DNA of 64,000 nucleotides from Algoriphagus marincola DSM 16067 (GCF_000429405.1 NZ_KE386899.1:171173-235172); one strand, 5' to 3'. Shown: positions 36,160 to 47,224, counted from the stretch's first letter. The notes: generated by a model not told the origin, from the letters alone. Translations and numbers: made by a program.

Positions 36160-37506
36160 TTAGTGAACGGCTTCTTGGAAGTCCTTGATAGCCTCACTAA
36201 AGTCCAATACTTCCGTATTATTCATTTCGCCTGATACGATGCTTGATCCAGCAGCCGAGCGGTATCCACCTGCACAATGTACCAAAACTGGCTTATCAGC
36301 TGGAATTTCATTTGCTCGCTCACGCAATTCATGAAGAGGAATATTGATACTAGACTCGAAAATCGGTGTGTTTTTGTGCTCGTCAGCGCTTCTGATATCC
36401 ACGATGGTGTACGCATCTGGGTTCATCTTGAATGCTTCTACATCAAATTCTTCTCCGGTGGCAGTCATTCCTGCTGGATTGACTACTGCACCTTTGATCA
36501 ATTGCTCGTAGCCGATTTTTGCAGCTTTGAAGATCAAAATCTCCAACTCAGCTTCTGTATCTGCTACCAAGAAAAACTTCTCCTCAGGTCCTACGATGGA
36601 TCCCAACCAAGTTTCAAATTTTCCTCCGTTCATGATATTGATAGCTCCTGGTACATGTCCTGCACGGAACTTATCCTGCTCACGGCTATCAATAACCAAG
36701 GATCCTTCTGGAATGGCAGAACCTGCTTGCCAAATGCTCACCTGAGAAATTGATCGCTGGTAGGCAGGAGCACCTTTTTTGTTCATATCTACATCGTAGC
36801 CAAAGTATTTTGGGATGTGCGGCTGTCCTTCTAGAAGAGAACTCACAAAAGTCTGCTCGTCTACATCTCCAAATGCCCAGTTAGTTGCTCGCTGCTCACC
36901 GATGGTTGACTGACGGGCATCACTGAGGTTTTTACCACAAAGCGAACCTGCACCATGTGCTGGATATACAATGACATCGTCCGCCAAAGGCTTCAATTTG
37001 TCTTGTACCGTGTGGAACATCATTTTCGCCAATTCCTCACGCTGAGCTTTCATGTTTCCAGCTTTTTCACGCAAGTCAGGTCGTCCTACGTCTCCGATGA
37101 AAAGGGTATCTCCTGAGAATAATGCATGGTCTTTCCCATTTTCATCCTTCAATAAGATACTGATAGAATCTGGAGAGTGACCTGGAGTATGAATGGAGTG
37201 GAAAGTAACCTTACCCATCTGAAAAGAATCTCCCTCGTCAAATCCTGTATGTGGGTATTCTGCTCCTACAAGCTTAGAAACATAGATTGTTGCATCCTCA
37301 TTTTGATGAAATTCAAGATGAGAGCTTACGAAGTCAGCATGCGGGTGCGTTTCGATTACCGCAACGATTTTTGCATTATTTGCTTCCGCAAAATCGTAGT
37401 ACTGCTGAGGATTTCTCCCTGGATCTACGAGTGCTACTTTTCCTTCACTTAAAATGGCATAGCTGGCATGGGCCAATCCTTCGTCATAAAATTGTTGGAT
37501 ATTCAT
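36160..37506 (-). CDS. CstB-like persulfide dioxygenase with two rhodanese domains
   Basis: 448 aa from the ATG at 37506 (MNIQQFYDEG). An N-terminal metallo-beta-lactamase domain holds ETHPHADFVSSHLEF (near residue 53), HTPGHSPDSISI, FSGDTLFIGDVGRPDL and YPAHGAGSLCG. A first rhodanese domain (about 255-335) has no catalytic Cys (FFLVADTEAELE); a second (about 360-445) carries it in VLVHCAGGYRSAAGSS. This order, MBL, inactive and active rhodanese, is that of CstB, which oxidises persulfides to sulfite and thiosulfate. Likely cytoplasmic sulfide detoxification. A 25-codon upstream extension is rejected. No CstR-like regulator is adjacent. Confidence 0.87.
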   Translation of the reverse strand: MNIQQFYDEGLAHASYAILSEGKVALVDPGRNPQQYYDFAEANNAKIVAVIETHPHADFVSSHLEFHQNEDATIYVSKLVGAEYPHTGFDEGDSFQMGKVTFHSIHTPGHSPDSISILLKDENGKDHALFSGDTLFIGDVGRPDLREKAGNMKAQREELAKMMFHTVQDKLKPLADDVIVYPAHGAGSLCGKNLSDARQSTIGEQRATNWAFGDVDEQTFVSSLLEGQPHIPKYFGYDVDMNKKGAPAYQRSISQVSIWQAGSAIPEGSLVIDSREQDKFRAGHVPGAINIMNGGKFETWLGSIVGPEEKFFLVADTEAELEILIFKAAKIGYEQLIKGAVVNPAGMTATGEEFDVEAFKMNPDAYTIVDIRSADEHKNTPIFESSINIPLHELRERANEIPADKPVLVHCAGGYRSAAGSSIVSGEMNNTEVLDFSEAIKDFQEAVH

Positions 37507-37673
37507 GTTGTATAAGTTTTTTCTGAATTGATACCACAAAGGTAAAACCTGACAAAAGTCAGTTTTGGTGATGCATGTCACGTAACATCCTTCTAATCAG
37601 GTTGCGATTTCTATTCGATAATATTTCTGAAAAAGCATTGCATCACAAAGGATTAGTCTTTAAAATTGGTTCC

Positions 37674-38171
37674 ATGAACTATCGGAATTTTTCTATTCAG
37701 AATCGCCTCGGAATCAATTGGGCCTTAATTTTTTTATTCGTTTTTGTATTTGCCTCCTGCAAGTCTTCAAAAGTAGCAAAAGATGACCCGGCTTTCAAGG
37801 TCATCAGTACAGCAAAATCCTTTTACGGCACCCCCTATAAGTTTGGCGGGACGACAAGGGCAGGAATGGATTGTTCGGCCTTACTTTTCCACTCATTTTA
37901 TTCAGTGGGGATCAATTTGCCTCGCATGTCGGCAGATCAGGCCAAACAGGGAGTAAAAGTCAATACAAGAGACTTAAAACCCGGAGATGTATTATTTTTT
38001 GCAACAAGCAGGCGGAAAAAAAGAGTGACCCACGCAGGAATTGTCACAGAAGTGAATAAGGGAGATATTCGCTTTATCCATGCATCTACTTCACTCGGCG
38101 TATCGGAGGATTATCTAAGCAATCGCTATTGGAACAAGGCTTTTTTATTTGCAAGAAGATTGCTGGAATAA
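37674..38171 (+). CDS. NlpC/P60-family lipoprotein (C40 peptidase)
   Basis: 165 aa from the ATG at 37674, with a lipoprotein signal ending FVFASCKSS. The NlpC/P60 domain spans the rest: YKFGGTTRAGMDCSALLFHSF with the catalytic Cys, RVTHAGIVTE with the catalytic His and IRFIHAST with the third polar residue. Such proteins cleave peptidoglycan stem peptides at the cell envelope. The longer frame from 37575 overlaps the divergent gene and is not signal-like. Confidence 0.9.
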   Translation: MNYRNFSIQNRLGINWALIFLFVFVFASCKSSKVAKDDPAFKVISTAKSFYGTPYKFGGTTRAGMDCSALLFHSFYSVGINLPRMSADQAKQGVKVNTRDLKPGDVLFFATSRRKKRVTHAGIVTEVNKGDIRFIHASTSLGVSEDYLSNRYWNKAFLFARRLLE

Positions 38172-38174
38172 AAA

Positions 38175-38197
38175 AGGAGCACTTACTAAGCGCTCCT
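38175..38197 (-). terminator. Terminator at the end of the hmu operon
   Basis: AGGAGC / GCTCCT hairpin (38175-38180 with 38192-38197) with a run of T on the minus-strand side, just past the hmuY stop; it may also end the NlpC/P60 transcript weakly. Confidence 0.6.
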
Positions 38198-38225
38198 GTT
38201 TATAAAATAGCCCCATGAATTAAAA

Positions 38226-38834
38226 TTAAAGATTTGTAGTGCCATCAGGCCTCAACACAAACCGGAAGGTGTAATGAGCACTCGGAGTGGTCATTGGATT
38301 GATCTGATCTGCAGGTGGGTTTCCTTTGTAATAGCTGAGAATTTCGATCTTACTGTAGTTGCCAGCTGTGGTTTGCACCAAAATAACTCGACCTGGAATA
38401 GGTGTCACGGTGAAAGTAGCCGGATTGTAGTTATACCAGCCATTACCGCTTCCCGTTGGGATCGCAAAACTATTCTCTGTATCGGTAGCAAAAGTGGCAT
38501 TTGCAGGCACTTCGGTGATTTCTTCAAAGATACCATTGACCACAGCTGCACTTACATTTTTACTGCTGTTAACCCGAATGGTCGTTCCTTTGAATGCTAA
38601 ATCCCAATCTTCGTTTTCAGATACTAGGGCATTCTGTTCTAGGCTGAAAAACTGGAAAGGTCGCTCTTCAGTCACTTCTCCAGTAGTCCTGTCAATGACA
38701 TCATTGGGTGCAGCTAAATCCTCTACCAAAGTTGCTTCCAAAGGAACAATTGGTAGTGGATCATCATTGCTGTCGCAAGAAAACAAGAAGCCTGAAATAG
38801 CTGCTGTAAAGAGGAGTTTTTGGATAGTTTTCAT
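38226..38834 (-). CDS. hmuY: HmuY-family haem-binding lipoprotein
   Basis: 202 aa with a lipoprotein signal (FTAAISGFLFSCDSN, Cys near residue 20). The mature part is beta-rich with the HmuY-family patterns PFQFFSLEQNALVSENEDWDLAFKGTTIRVNS and YTFRFVLRPDG at the C-terminus. HmuY of Porphyromonas is an outer-membrane haemophore that hands haem to HmuR. The axial ligands were not identified here. Last gene of the haem operon, 27 bp after hmuR. Confidence 0.85.
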   Translation of the reverse strand: MKTIQKLLFTAAISGFLFSCDSNDDPLPIVPLEATLVEDLAAPNDVIDRTTGEVTEERPFQFFSLEQNALVSENEDWDLAFKGTTIRVNSSKNVSAAVVNGIFEEITEVPANATFATDTENSFAIPTGSGNGWYNYNPATFTVTPIPGRVILVQTTAGNYSKIEILSYYKGNPPADQINPMTTPSAHYTFRFVLRPDGTTNL

Positions 38835-38861
38835 TTGTTTTACTCGGTTTAAAATAATTTA

Positions 38862-41159
38862 TTAGTTTTTAAGGTTTAATACTGGAATTTTAATCCCTAG
38901 GAAAAGCACTCGGCCGGGATTATTGGGTTGTGCAGGGGTGGCTGTATTCAATAAATTGGTTCCGCCTGCTTCTAAGAATATCCCGTTCGAAAGGGTTTTG
39001 GAGGCAGTAAGATTGACCGAAACCCAACCATCGGCATATTCGCTCTCATCGTCTAGGATGAGGTTGCCGTTGCGATCAGCAAAGCCAAACTTACCTCGGT
39101 AAATGGCGCGCAAGGCCCAGTCAATTCCGGTTTTCAACTCTCGGTAATTGATCTTGAAGTTTCCGCTGTGGCGACTTCGGTTGAACAGGCCACCGTAATC
39201 CGCCAGAGTGACTCTTCGGGTTTGATTTTGGCTATTTCGCTTGAAAATTTCCCCATTATTAATTCGGTCCACCACATCCAAATCACGAGTATCCAAAAAG
39301 GCATAACCTGCACTCAGAGATAAGTTTTCGAGTACTTGATAGGAGGCGTCTATTTCTACTCCCTGGGTGATGACACTTCGCACATTGAAATAGGAGAATG
39401 CATTCTGACCCGTGTTTAGCTGTGCAATTGGCGCCGTTTCAATCAGATTGTCAATGGCATTTCTGAAGGCGTTTACCTGCAGGTTGGCTCTTTCGCTAGC
39501 TTTCCATCGAAATCCTGTATTGAATGCCCAGGAAGTCTCGGCCTGCAAATCCCCCAAGGTAGATGGGTCGAATAAAATTTGGGCCACCAAGCCTTGCTCT
39601 TGAAGTCTTGCAATTCCTTCTTGTGCTAAAGTGGCTCCAAAAACATAGTATCCCGAGGCAGCATTGTTGAAGTTCAAGAGGAGTTGGCGGAAATCAGGAG
39701 CTTTGAAGCCTGCCCCGACAGATGCCTGCCAACTGAGTTTTTCAGAAATCTTGTACTGTCCAGAAACTTTTGGGCTGAGTCGATTGCCATATTGGCTATG
39801 GAAGTCCGCCCGTAGGCCAGAGACTACATTCACCCGCTGCCCTGGGTCCCACTGATGCTGTAGGAAAAAGTAGCCTGCATCGAAACGATTCAAATCATCG
39901 TATCGAGTCGCTTCTACCGTCTCGATCAACTGCCCCAAGCCTAGTGTCAAGAGCTGATTGGGTTTGATTTGATAGTCTGTCTGAAGTTCGGTCCGATGAT
40001 AAAACTGCTGGAAGTCCTGCAAATCGAAAACTTCTCCGTTGGATTGAAATCGGGTGTTTGAATTCGTACCAAACCAAGAGCTCATCCCTCTGAGTGTAAA
40101 AAGCCACTTTTCATTGGGCTTGAATCGAAGAGTAGGGTTGAGGTTGATGTCCCGGCGGGCATTGTCCATTTCCAAAAGCTCAGGATTGGCTGCGCCGCCT
40201 GTTTGCATCAGACCGTCTGAAGTTTCTGAATAGCCTCGGGCGAATAGACTCAAATCCCATTTTGGAGCTAGCTCTCCATTAATTTTCACCTGAGCAGTAG
40301 TAGCCTTGTAGGGGTTTTGAGTTTGTCCGATAGTTTCTGGAGTCAAGTCAAAACCCTCTGTTTGGAAGTGATCCAAGAATACATTTGCATCCCACTTTTC
40401 TCCTCCGGTACCGAGTTCGAGCGATGGGTTCCAACTGTTGAAAGATCGATGGCGTAGAGCAATATCCGCTTTGCGCTGTCCCGAGTTATTTTTGGTGATG
40501 ATGTTTACGACTCCGGCCATTGCCTCACTTCCATAAAGGGCACTGGAGGGGCCTCTTAGAATCTCGATTCGCTCAATATTGGAAACGGAGATGCGGTCTA
40601 AATCAAAGGTGCCTGCTGTACGACCGATCAATGGTTCGCCATCTAAAAGAATCAGGATGTAATCAGAGTCGAGCCCTTGCATCTGCAGTCCTGCGCCATG
40701 GTCGGAGGCGATTTGGAGGCCAGTTTGCTCACGCAAAATTTCCGAAAGGCGCATTCCCCCTGTTTCCTGAATTTTCTCTGTATTCAAGACAGTCACCGGC
40801 ATGGGAAGGTCTTCCACACTTCGCTCAGTTCGTGTGGCTGCCACTACCACTTCTTGAAGATTTCCTGTTTTCTCTTGAAGAATAATTTTCTCGGATGCTA
40901 GCCACTCTTCCCAAGTGAGTTGCTGGGTTTCATAGCCGAGTGCAAAAACCACCACACGATAACCTTTCGAAGGAGAATCTACTTGCCCATTTTCATCCAC
41001 AGATAAAGGTTTTTGGCCGTCCACTTTGACTAGGGCGAAGGGAATTGGATTACCCTTTTCATCCAGAATAATCTTTTCCCCCTCTTGAAAAGCCCCGAAT
41101 ACAAGTTGGGGAATTAGAAGAAAAATAGCTGTTATTTTAATTAGATTAATTCTAAACAT
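38862..41159 (-). CDS. hmuR: TonB-dependent outer-membrane haem receptor
   Basis: 765 aa with a signal peptide (IKITAIFLLIPQLVFG). A short carboxypeptidase-regulatory-like segment (KIILDEKGNPIPFALVKVDGQ) precedes the plug (ERSVEDLPMPVTVLNTEKIQETG to GSEAMAGVVNIITKN, about 110-225), then a 22-strand beta-barrel ending in the aromatic/aliphatic C-terminus LFLGIKIPVLNLKN. The haem role is inferred from its neighbours, HmuTUV, HmuS and HmuY; the His/NPNL pattern of haem receptors was not confirmed. A hairpin lies between this gene and hmuS. Confidence 0.87.
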   Translation of the reverse strand: MFRINLIKITAIFLLIPQLVFGAFQEGEKIILDEKGNPIPFALVKVDGQKPLSVDENGQVDSPSKGYRVVVFALGYETQQLTWEEWLASEKIILQEKTGNLQEVVVAATRTERSVEDLPMPVTVLNTEKIQETGGMRLSEILREQTGLQIASDHGAGLQMQGLDSDYILILLDGEPLIGRTAGTFDLDRISVSNIERIEILRGPSSALYGSEAMAGVVNIITKNNSGQRKADIALRHRSFNSWNPSLELGTGGEKWDANVFLDHFQTEGFDLTPETIGQTQNPYKATTAQVKINGELAPKWDLSLFARGYSETSDGLMQTGGAANPELLEMDNARRDINLNPTLRFKPNEKWLFTLRGMSSWFGTNSNTRFQSNGEVFDLQDFQQFYHRTELQTDYQIKPNQLLTLGLGQLIETVEATRYDDLNRFDAGYFFLQHQWDPGQRVNVVSGLRADFHSQYGNRLSPKVSGQYKISEKLSWQASVGAGFKAPDFRQLLLNFNNAASGYYVFGATLAQEGIARLQEQGLVAQILFDPSTLGDLQAETSWAFNTGFRWKASERANLQVNAFRNAIDNLIETAPIAQLNTGQNAFSYFNVRSVITQGVEIDASYQVLENLSLSAGYAFLDTRDLDVVDRINNGEIFKRNSQNQTRRVTLADYGGLFNRSRHSGNFKINYRELKTGIDWALRAIYRGKFGFADRNGNLILDDESEYADGWVSVNLTASKTLSNGIFLEAGGTNLLNTATPAQPNNPGRVLFLGIKIPVLNLKN

Positions 41160-41172
41160 AGGTTTAAAATTT

Positions 41173-41194
41173 AAGCGGAGTTGTAGCTCCGCTT
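41173..41194. promoter_or_regulatory. Intercistronic hairpin between hmuS and hmuR
   Basis: Perfect 8-bp stem AAGCGGAG / CTCCGCTT (41173-41180 with 41187-41194), loop of six, without a strong T run. It could tune the relative amounts of the transporter and receptor parts of the transcript. Confidence 0.45.
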
Positions 41195-41201
41195 GTTTGA
41201 T

Positions 41202-42248
41202 TTAGTTCAAACTGTCGAGAATTGCTTTCCATTCGGGCTTTTGAGGAATTCCAGGTTTGCGCAATCCAAAGAACTGAGCCACCATTTCTCCTTCCATATC
41301 AAAAAGCTCGAGAGCAGAGACCAATCCTTCAGTCGTATTTTTATGAACTACGAAGGCACGGTCCACAACGGATTCATTGAGGTGCATATTAAATTCAGGA
41401 TCCATGACATTGAGCCAATCTCCCAATTGCTTGATGGTTTTTACCTTTCCTTGGTGGATTTGAATATTTCCCTTATTACCTGCAAAAATCATAATGGGCA
41501 ACTTAGTTTCCGCAGCAACTTCAACCACTTTTCTTACAGAAAGCCGATCCACTTCATAAGCCCACTTATCATCGATCCATTCGACTGCATTGAGTCGGTT
41601 CAATTTATATTTGCGAAGCATTCCGAAGAAATCATGGGTGTCTTTCATATTTTCCCAATCGGAACTGAAGCTTTCAAAATCCAAATCTTCCTTGTTGACA
41701 TATTCTGCTTTTTCGAATGTCTCAGTTACCAAATCAGAGGACTGGTCAGCGTGGGTATGTGCTTTGACCAATTCTTCAGAGAAGTCAAAATCAGAATCCT
41801 CTTGCAAAAACACCTTCATCACCGCATCACCTGCTTTGTCAAAATACTGAAGACTAAACATCGGGCCACGTGGAGTATCTGAAACTACCGCAAAGCCAAA
41901 TTTCCATCCTCCGAAGAATACTCGCTGCTCAATTGGTCCGATTACCGTAGCGATTTTCTGAGGGCCAGCTTGATGTATCTCGATCTTTTGGAAAGTGCCT
42001 TTATGCTCCAATACACAGCCTTCATTTCGTGTCAAGGACATCACCCGACCCAGTTTTGGAAATTTTTCAAGCTGTTCCACAAAGTCCTCGGATAGTCGGA
42101 TCACATTTTCACCGACTCCTGTTGCTAACAATTCGGCTTCAGAAACGCCTAATTTTTTGGCAGCGTCACGAATTCGAAGTTTTGGCTCTTGCTCTTTTAA
42201 GTTTTCCCAAGCTTGCTTGAGAGTGGAAGTTTCGATTGCGGTGTTCAT
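41202..42248 (-). CDS. hmuS: HemS/HmuS-family haem-handling protein
   Basis: 348 aa formed of two similar halves, as in HemS/ChuS: LKIRDAAKKLGVSEAELLAT-like start (KLRIRDAAKKLGVSEAELLA), first half with GRVMSLTRNEGCVLEHKGTF, FFGGWKFGFAVVSDTPRGPMFSLQYFDKAG; second half with LPIMIFAGNKGNIQIHQGKV and FDMEGEMVAQFFGLRKPG. These cytoplasmic proteins accept haem after import and may degrade it or pass it on. ATGA overlap with hmuV indicates coupling. Confidence 0.9.
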   Translation of the reverse strand: MNTAIETSTLKQAWENLKEQEPKLRIRDAAKKLGVSEAELLATGVGENVIRLSEDFVEQLEKFPKLGRVMSLTRNEGCVLEHKGTFQKIEIHQAGPQKIATVIGPIEQRVFFGGWKFGFAVVSDTPRGPMFSLQYFDKAGDAVMKVFLQEDSDFDFSEELVKAHTHADQSSDLVTETFEKAEYVNKEDLDFESFSSDWENMKDTHDFFGMLRKYKLNRLNAVEWIDDKWAYEVDRLSVRKVVEVAAETKLPIMIFAGNKGNIQIHQGKVKTIKQLGDWLNVMDPEFNMHLNESVVDRAFVVHKNTTEGLVSALELFDMEGEMVAQFFGLRKPGIPQKPEWKAILDSLN

Positions 42249-43054
42249 GCTTGTGCTTGTTTTGAGATTTTTAGATCTGAATGAAAGGTGGAATTGCTAC
42301 TGACCAAGATCTGCTGGGTTTCCTGATCTTTGACTAGTCGGATCGGATGATCAAATACTTCAGAAAGGAGGGCTTCGGAATAGACTTCCTCCACTTTGCC
42401 TACTCCGGCGATTAAGCCATCTTTTACAATGGCAATTCGATCTGCGTAATGTGCTGCTAGATTCAGGTCATGCAGTACGATCAATACGCCTATATTTTGA
42501 GATTTTAGTTTTTTAAGAATATCCAAGACAATGTGCTGCTGGGAAATGTCTAGGCTTGAAGTTGGTTCGTCCAAAAGCAAGTAACGTGGGAAGGGCTTTT
42601 TCTCCCAAATCTGGATTAGCACTCTGGCCAGCTGCACGCGCTGCTTTTCCCCTCCAGAAAGCTGTTGATAGAGCCGGTCTTCCAAGTGTTGGACTTTTGT
42701 CAGCTCCATGACTTCACGGATATTCTTTTCTGAATTCTTCTTGGAATCTTTAGGCAGGCCTAATTCAACCACCTCTCGGGCGGTGAATGGAAAACTTACC
42801 GTAGAATGCTGTGGCATCACTGCTCGGACACTGGCCAATTGTTGGGTTTTTAGAGCCCGGAGGTTTTGGCCATTGTAATCTACCTGTCCTCGGGTGCAGG
42901 AGATTTCCCCTGCAAGGATTTTGAATAGGGTAGATTTTCCGGCTCCATTGGGACCTAAGACAGCCAAAATCTCACCTGGATTGACGGATATGCTTGCCTT
43001 CTTGACGATAGGCCACTGTCTGATACAAAAGTGAATGTCCTCGGCTTGCAGCAT
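42245..43054 (-). CDS. hmuV: Haem ABC transporter, ATP-binding protein
   Basis: 269-aa ATPase with Walker A VLGPNGAGKSTLFKIL (near residue 33), Q-loop VMPQHSTVSF, signature QLSGGEKQRVQLARVL (near 140), Walker B YLLLDEPTSSLD and the switch His in VLHDLNLAAHYAD. Powers the HmuU channel. The start overlaps the hmuU stop as TAATG. Confidence 0.94.
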   Translation of the reverse strand: MLQAEDIHFCIRQWPIVKKASISVNPGEILAVLGPNGAGKSTLFKILAGEISCTRGQVDYNGQNLRALKTQQLASVRAVMPQHSTVSFPFTAREVVELGLPKDSKKNSEKNIREVMELTKVQHLEDRLYQQLSGGEKQRVQLARVLIQIWEKKPFPRYLLLDEPTSSLDISQQHIVLDILKKLKSQNIGVLIVLHDLNLAAHYADRIAIVKDGLIAGVGKVEEVYSEALLSEVFDHPIRLVKDQETQQILVSSNSTFHSDLKISKQAQA

Positions 43055-44115
43055 TAGGAGTTAATTTTGTTGAGTTTGAAAATCAGATAAATAAAGAAAG
43101 GAGCACCAATCAGTGCCGTCAAAACCCCAATAGGTAATTCAGCCGGTGAGACGACGGTTCTAGCCATTAGGTCAGCAACATTTAATAAGATGGCTCCCAG
43201 CAGAAAAGAGGCGGGTAATACCAAGCGGTGATTAGCTCCAAATCCAATTCGAATCAAATGTGGTACTACTAGGCCGACGAAGCCTATCATTCCCGCAAGG
43301 GATACCCCGACGCCCACAATCAGTGCGGAGAGGATCAATATTTTTATTTTGACACGCTGTACGGAAATTCCCATGTGAAAGGCTTCCCGCTCGCCGAGAG
43401 AAAGGGCATTCAGATTTCGATATTCCAGCATCAGCATGATCGAAGGAATGCCAATGAGGGAAATCGCTACGGGGAATTTGCTCCAAGAGGAGGCTCCCAA
43501 ATCTCCCAAACTCCAGAAGGTAAAGCTTCGCAATGCGGAATCATCAGCAAAGAATAGCGTGAGGCCAATCAATGCACCGGCAAGGGCATTAATTGCAACG
43601 CCTGCTAAAATCAGAGTTGCTGTATCTGTCCTTCCTTGAGTTCTGGCCAATTGATAGACAGCCCAAACATGTGTCAATCCACCCAAGAAGGCAAAAAGCG
43701 GCATACCTAGATTTTGAATCAAATTACTGCTACCCGCCAGACCGGGGATCAAGACAATAAAGACTACTGCGAAGAGAGCACTTCCGCTGCTTACCCCGAT
43801 TAGTCCAGGTTCTACCAAAGGATTTCTGAATAATCCCTGAAGTGCTGCTCCGGCTATGCCCAATCCACCACCTATTAATAAAGCAATGATGATTCGGGGA
43901 AGTCGGATTTGCAGGAGTACGTTAGCTGCACTTCGGTCTACTCCTTCCAAGCTTAATCCAAATTGCTCTCCTAGAATAGCCAATACCGAAGAAAAAGGAA
44001 TGGCATATGCTCCGAGAGACAGAGAAAGCAGCATAATTAAAACCAATGCTATTCCAAGTACTGAAAGCACCAAGGCCTGATAGGAATTCTTCGATATGGA
44101 TAGTCCGGCGATCAA
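43054..44115 (-). CDS. hmuU: Haem ABC transporter permease, FecCD family
   Basis: 353 aa with about ten membrane segments. FecCD-family features: LRLPRIIIALLIGGGLGIAGAALQGLFRNPLVEPGLIGVSSG-like block (near residues 70-115, seen as RLPRIIIAL, GAALQGLFRNPL and PGLIGVSSG) and GFVGLVVPHLIRIGFGANHR near 270. The start is a TTG at 44115 that overlaps the hmuT TGA as TTGA; the first internal Met lies within a membrane segment, so TTG is likely real. Confidence 0.92.
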   Translation of the reverse strand: MIAGLSISKNSYQALVLSVLGIALVLIMLLSLSLGAYAIPFSSVLAILGEQFGLSLEGVDRSAANVLLQIRLPRIIIALLIGGGLGIAGAALQGLFRNPLVEPGLIGVSSGSALFAVVFIVLIPGLAGSSNLIQNLGMPLFAFLGGLTHVWAVYQLARTQGRTDTATLILAGVAINALAGALIGLTLFFADDSALRSFTFWSLGDLGASSWSKFPVAISLIGIPSIMLMLEYRNLNALSLGEREAFHMGISVQRVKIKILILSALIVGVGVSLAGMIGFVGLVVPHLIRIGFGANHRLVLPASFLLGAILLNVADLMARTVVSPAELPIGVLTALIGAPFFIYLIFKLNKINS

Positions 44116-44984
44116 TTCTTTAGCGTTCTTGTTGCTTTTGCGAGTTCAATTGCTGCTTTTCCCATTCGCGGACCAAAGCCCGATAGATATAATCCATCCA
44201 TCGCGATGATTTGATCTTTTTGAAAAGCCGTAGTTTCGGTGATTCCGGGTATTTTGGTCAAGCCGGATTTTCCTCCCAGGCTTTCGAGACCTGATTCGAA
44301 TAGTATTAAGTAATCCGGATTTAGGCTAATCAAAGCCTCAGGCGTCAAAGGAATAAAGTCTTCAAAATTTGTTTCCACCTGCTCCAAACCAGCAATGGAG
44401 AACATGGTCTCAGAAAAACTTCCATCACCAGCGATGAATAAAGACTCAGGACCTCTGGCCATAACGAAAGCGGCTTTTCCATTTGGTTCAGAAGTAGAAA
44501 GAAAATCATTCAGATTTTGTAGATCTTCTTCCAGCTCAGCGATCATTTCTTGACCTTTTTGATCCAATTCAAAAAAAGCAGCAATCTTTTGGATCAGGAC
44601 AATGGTTTCCTCTTTAGATTGTGTCTTAGGGAAGACTTCCAATTTGATCGTAGAGATACTTTGAATCTGAGCGATTACTTCTTCATTGAGGTAGCCTTCT
44701 TCCACCAGAATCATATCGGGGCCCAAGGAAAGAATCCCTTCTGCTTTGATTTGATTTCGGTATCCAATGCTAGGCAGGCTTTGAAGCGATTCAGGATACG
44801 TAGAAGTGCGATCTGTAGCAATGATTTGGTCACCGAGTCCCAGACCAACCACAATTTCACTGATAGTCCCCCCGGCAGTAATGATTTTTGGCGTTGTTGT
44901 CTCTGAAGACACTTCAGTCTTTTCTGGACTACCACAGGCAAAAGCCGCTAGAAGGATGGTCAAAGAAGCAAATAGCTTTCTCAT
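44112..44984 (-). CDS. hmuT: Haem-binding lipoprotein of the Hmu ABC transporter
   Basis: 290 aa, lipoprotein signal LFASLTILLAAFACGSPE. Helical-backbone metal-chelate receptor fold: KIITAGGTISEIVVGLGLGDQIIATDRTSTYPESLQSLPSIGYRNQIKAEGILSLGPD is the typical N-terminal lobe (near 33-95), and LTPEALISLNPDYLILFESG near 215-235 is in the second lobe. The candidate haem-ligand Tyr was not assigned. First gene of the operon, next to the promoter at 45013-45044. Confidence 0.9.
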   Translation of the reverse strand: MRKLFASLTILLAAFACGSPEKTEVSSETTTPKIITAGGTISEIVVGLGLGDQIIATDRTSTYPESLQSLPSIGYRNQIKAEGILSLGPDMILVEEGYLNEEVIAQIQSISTIKLEVFPKTQSKEETIVLIQKIAAFFELDQKGQEMIAELEEDLQNLNDFLSTSEPNGKAAFVMARGPESLFIAGDGSFSETMFSIAGLEQVETNFEDFIPLTPEALISLNPDYLILFESGLESLGGKSGLTKIPGITETTAFQKDQIIAMDGLYLSGFGPRMGKAAIELAKATRTLKN

Positions 44985-45012
44985 TTATTTAGATTGAATT
45001 GAAATAACGACT

Positions 45013-45044
45013 CAAAAGTAATTGCTAATTAGATTCAATCCAAA
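45013..45044 (-). promoter_or_regulatory. hmu operon promoter with an internal palindrome
   Basis: On the minus strand TTTG (45041-45044), 20-nt spacer, TACTTTTG (45013-45020): an exact phylum-type promoter, about 30 nt from the hmuT ATG. Between the elements lies TAATT-GCT-AATTA (45019-45031), a perfect 5-3-5 palindrome placed where a repressor would block polymerase. An iron-responsive regulator such as Fur is the obvious candidate but the site does not match a consensus I can vouch for. The remaining 45045-45298 shows nothing recognisable. Confidence 0.6.
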
Positions 45045-45298
45045 TAAAAAATAATAGAATATCCTTATCGAAAAGCAAAAATTATTTATGCATTTGCCTG
45101 TATTGCAATTGGATCGGTTTTTCTTTTATATTAAAGCATTCATTGACTGGAAAAAATCTAAGCGAAAAGAGGGTAAGAGATTCAATAGATACTATTATTA
45201 TATCATGTGTCCGAAATAAAAGGAAATTTCATTTGGGACTCGAAAGTCGGTGGCTCTAAATGTCTTTGAATTTGAAAGGATTAATTTTCCAAATATCC

Positions 45299-46877
<1,579 letters not shown>

Positions 46878-46960
46878 GAATTTGCAAATGATGAAAAGTA
46901 ATCGGTAAGAATTTAGATCTGTTCCGATTACTTTTCGTGTTTATATCAAACGAAAAAGAT

Positions 46961-47206
46961 ATGCAGTTAGAAATTGTCACACCGGATAAGAAAGTCTTCG
47001 AAGGAGAAGTATCTGAAGCGAGCTTCCCTGGAGCATCGGGTGCATTTCAGGTATTGAATAGTCACGCTCCTATTGTTTCTGCTTTGGCCAAAGGCGCGGT
47101 TTCCTTTACCACTCCTGAAGGAAAGCAGTCGCTGATCGTAGATGGTGGTGTGGTAGAAGTGAAAAACAATGTCATCGTGGTTCTAGCCGAAAAAGTAATT
47201 GGTTGA
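46961..47206 (+). CDS. atpC: ATP synthase F1, epsilon subunit
   Basis: 81 aa from the ATG at 46961 (MQLEIVTPDKKVFEGEV), the beta-sandwich domain only (FPGASGAFQVLNSHAPIVSAL, VDGGVVEVKNNVIVVLAEK). The C-terminal two-helix inhibitory arm of the about 135-aa E. coli subunit is absent, as usual for the short epsilon of this phylum. Cotranscribed with atpD, 83 bp downstream, and followed by a strong terminator. Confidence 0.93.
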   Translation: MQLEIVTPDKKVFEGEVSEASFPGASGAFQVLNSHAPIVSALAKGAVSFTTPEGKQSLIVDGGVVEVKNNVIVVLAEKVIG

Positions 47207-47224
47207 GCTGCTATGTTTAGATAG

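Noticed and set aside
41193..41882. Open frame of 229 codons opposite hmuS
   Set aside because: hmuS is coupled to hmuV by ATGA overlap and has clear family motifs.
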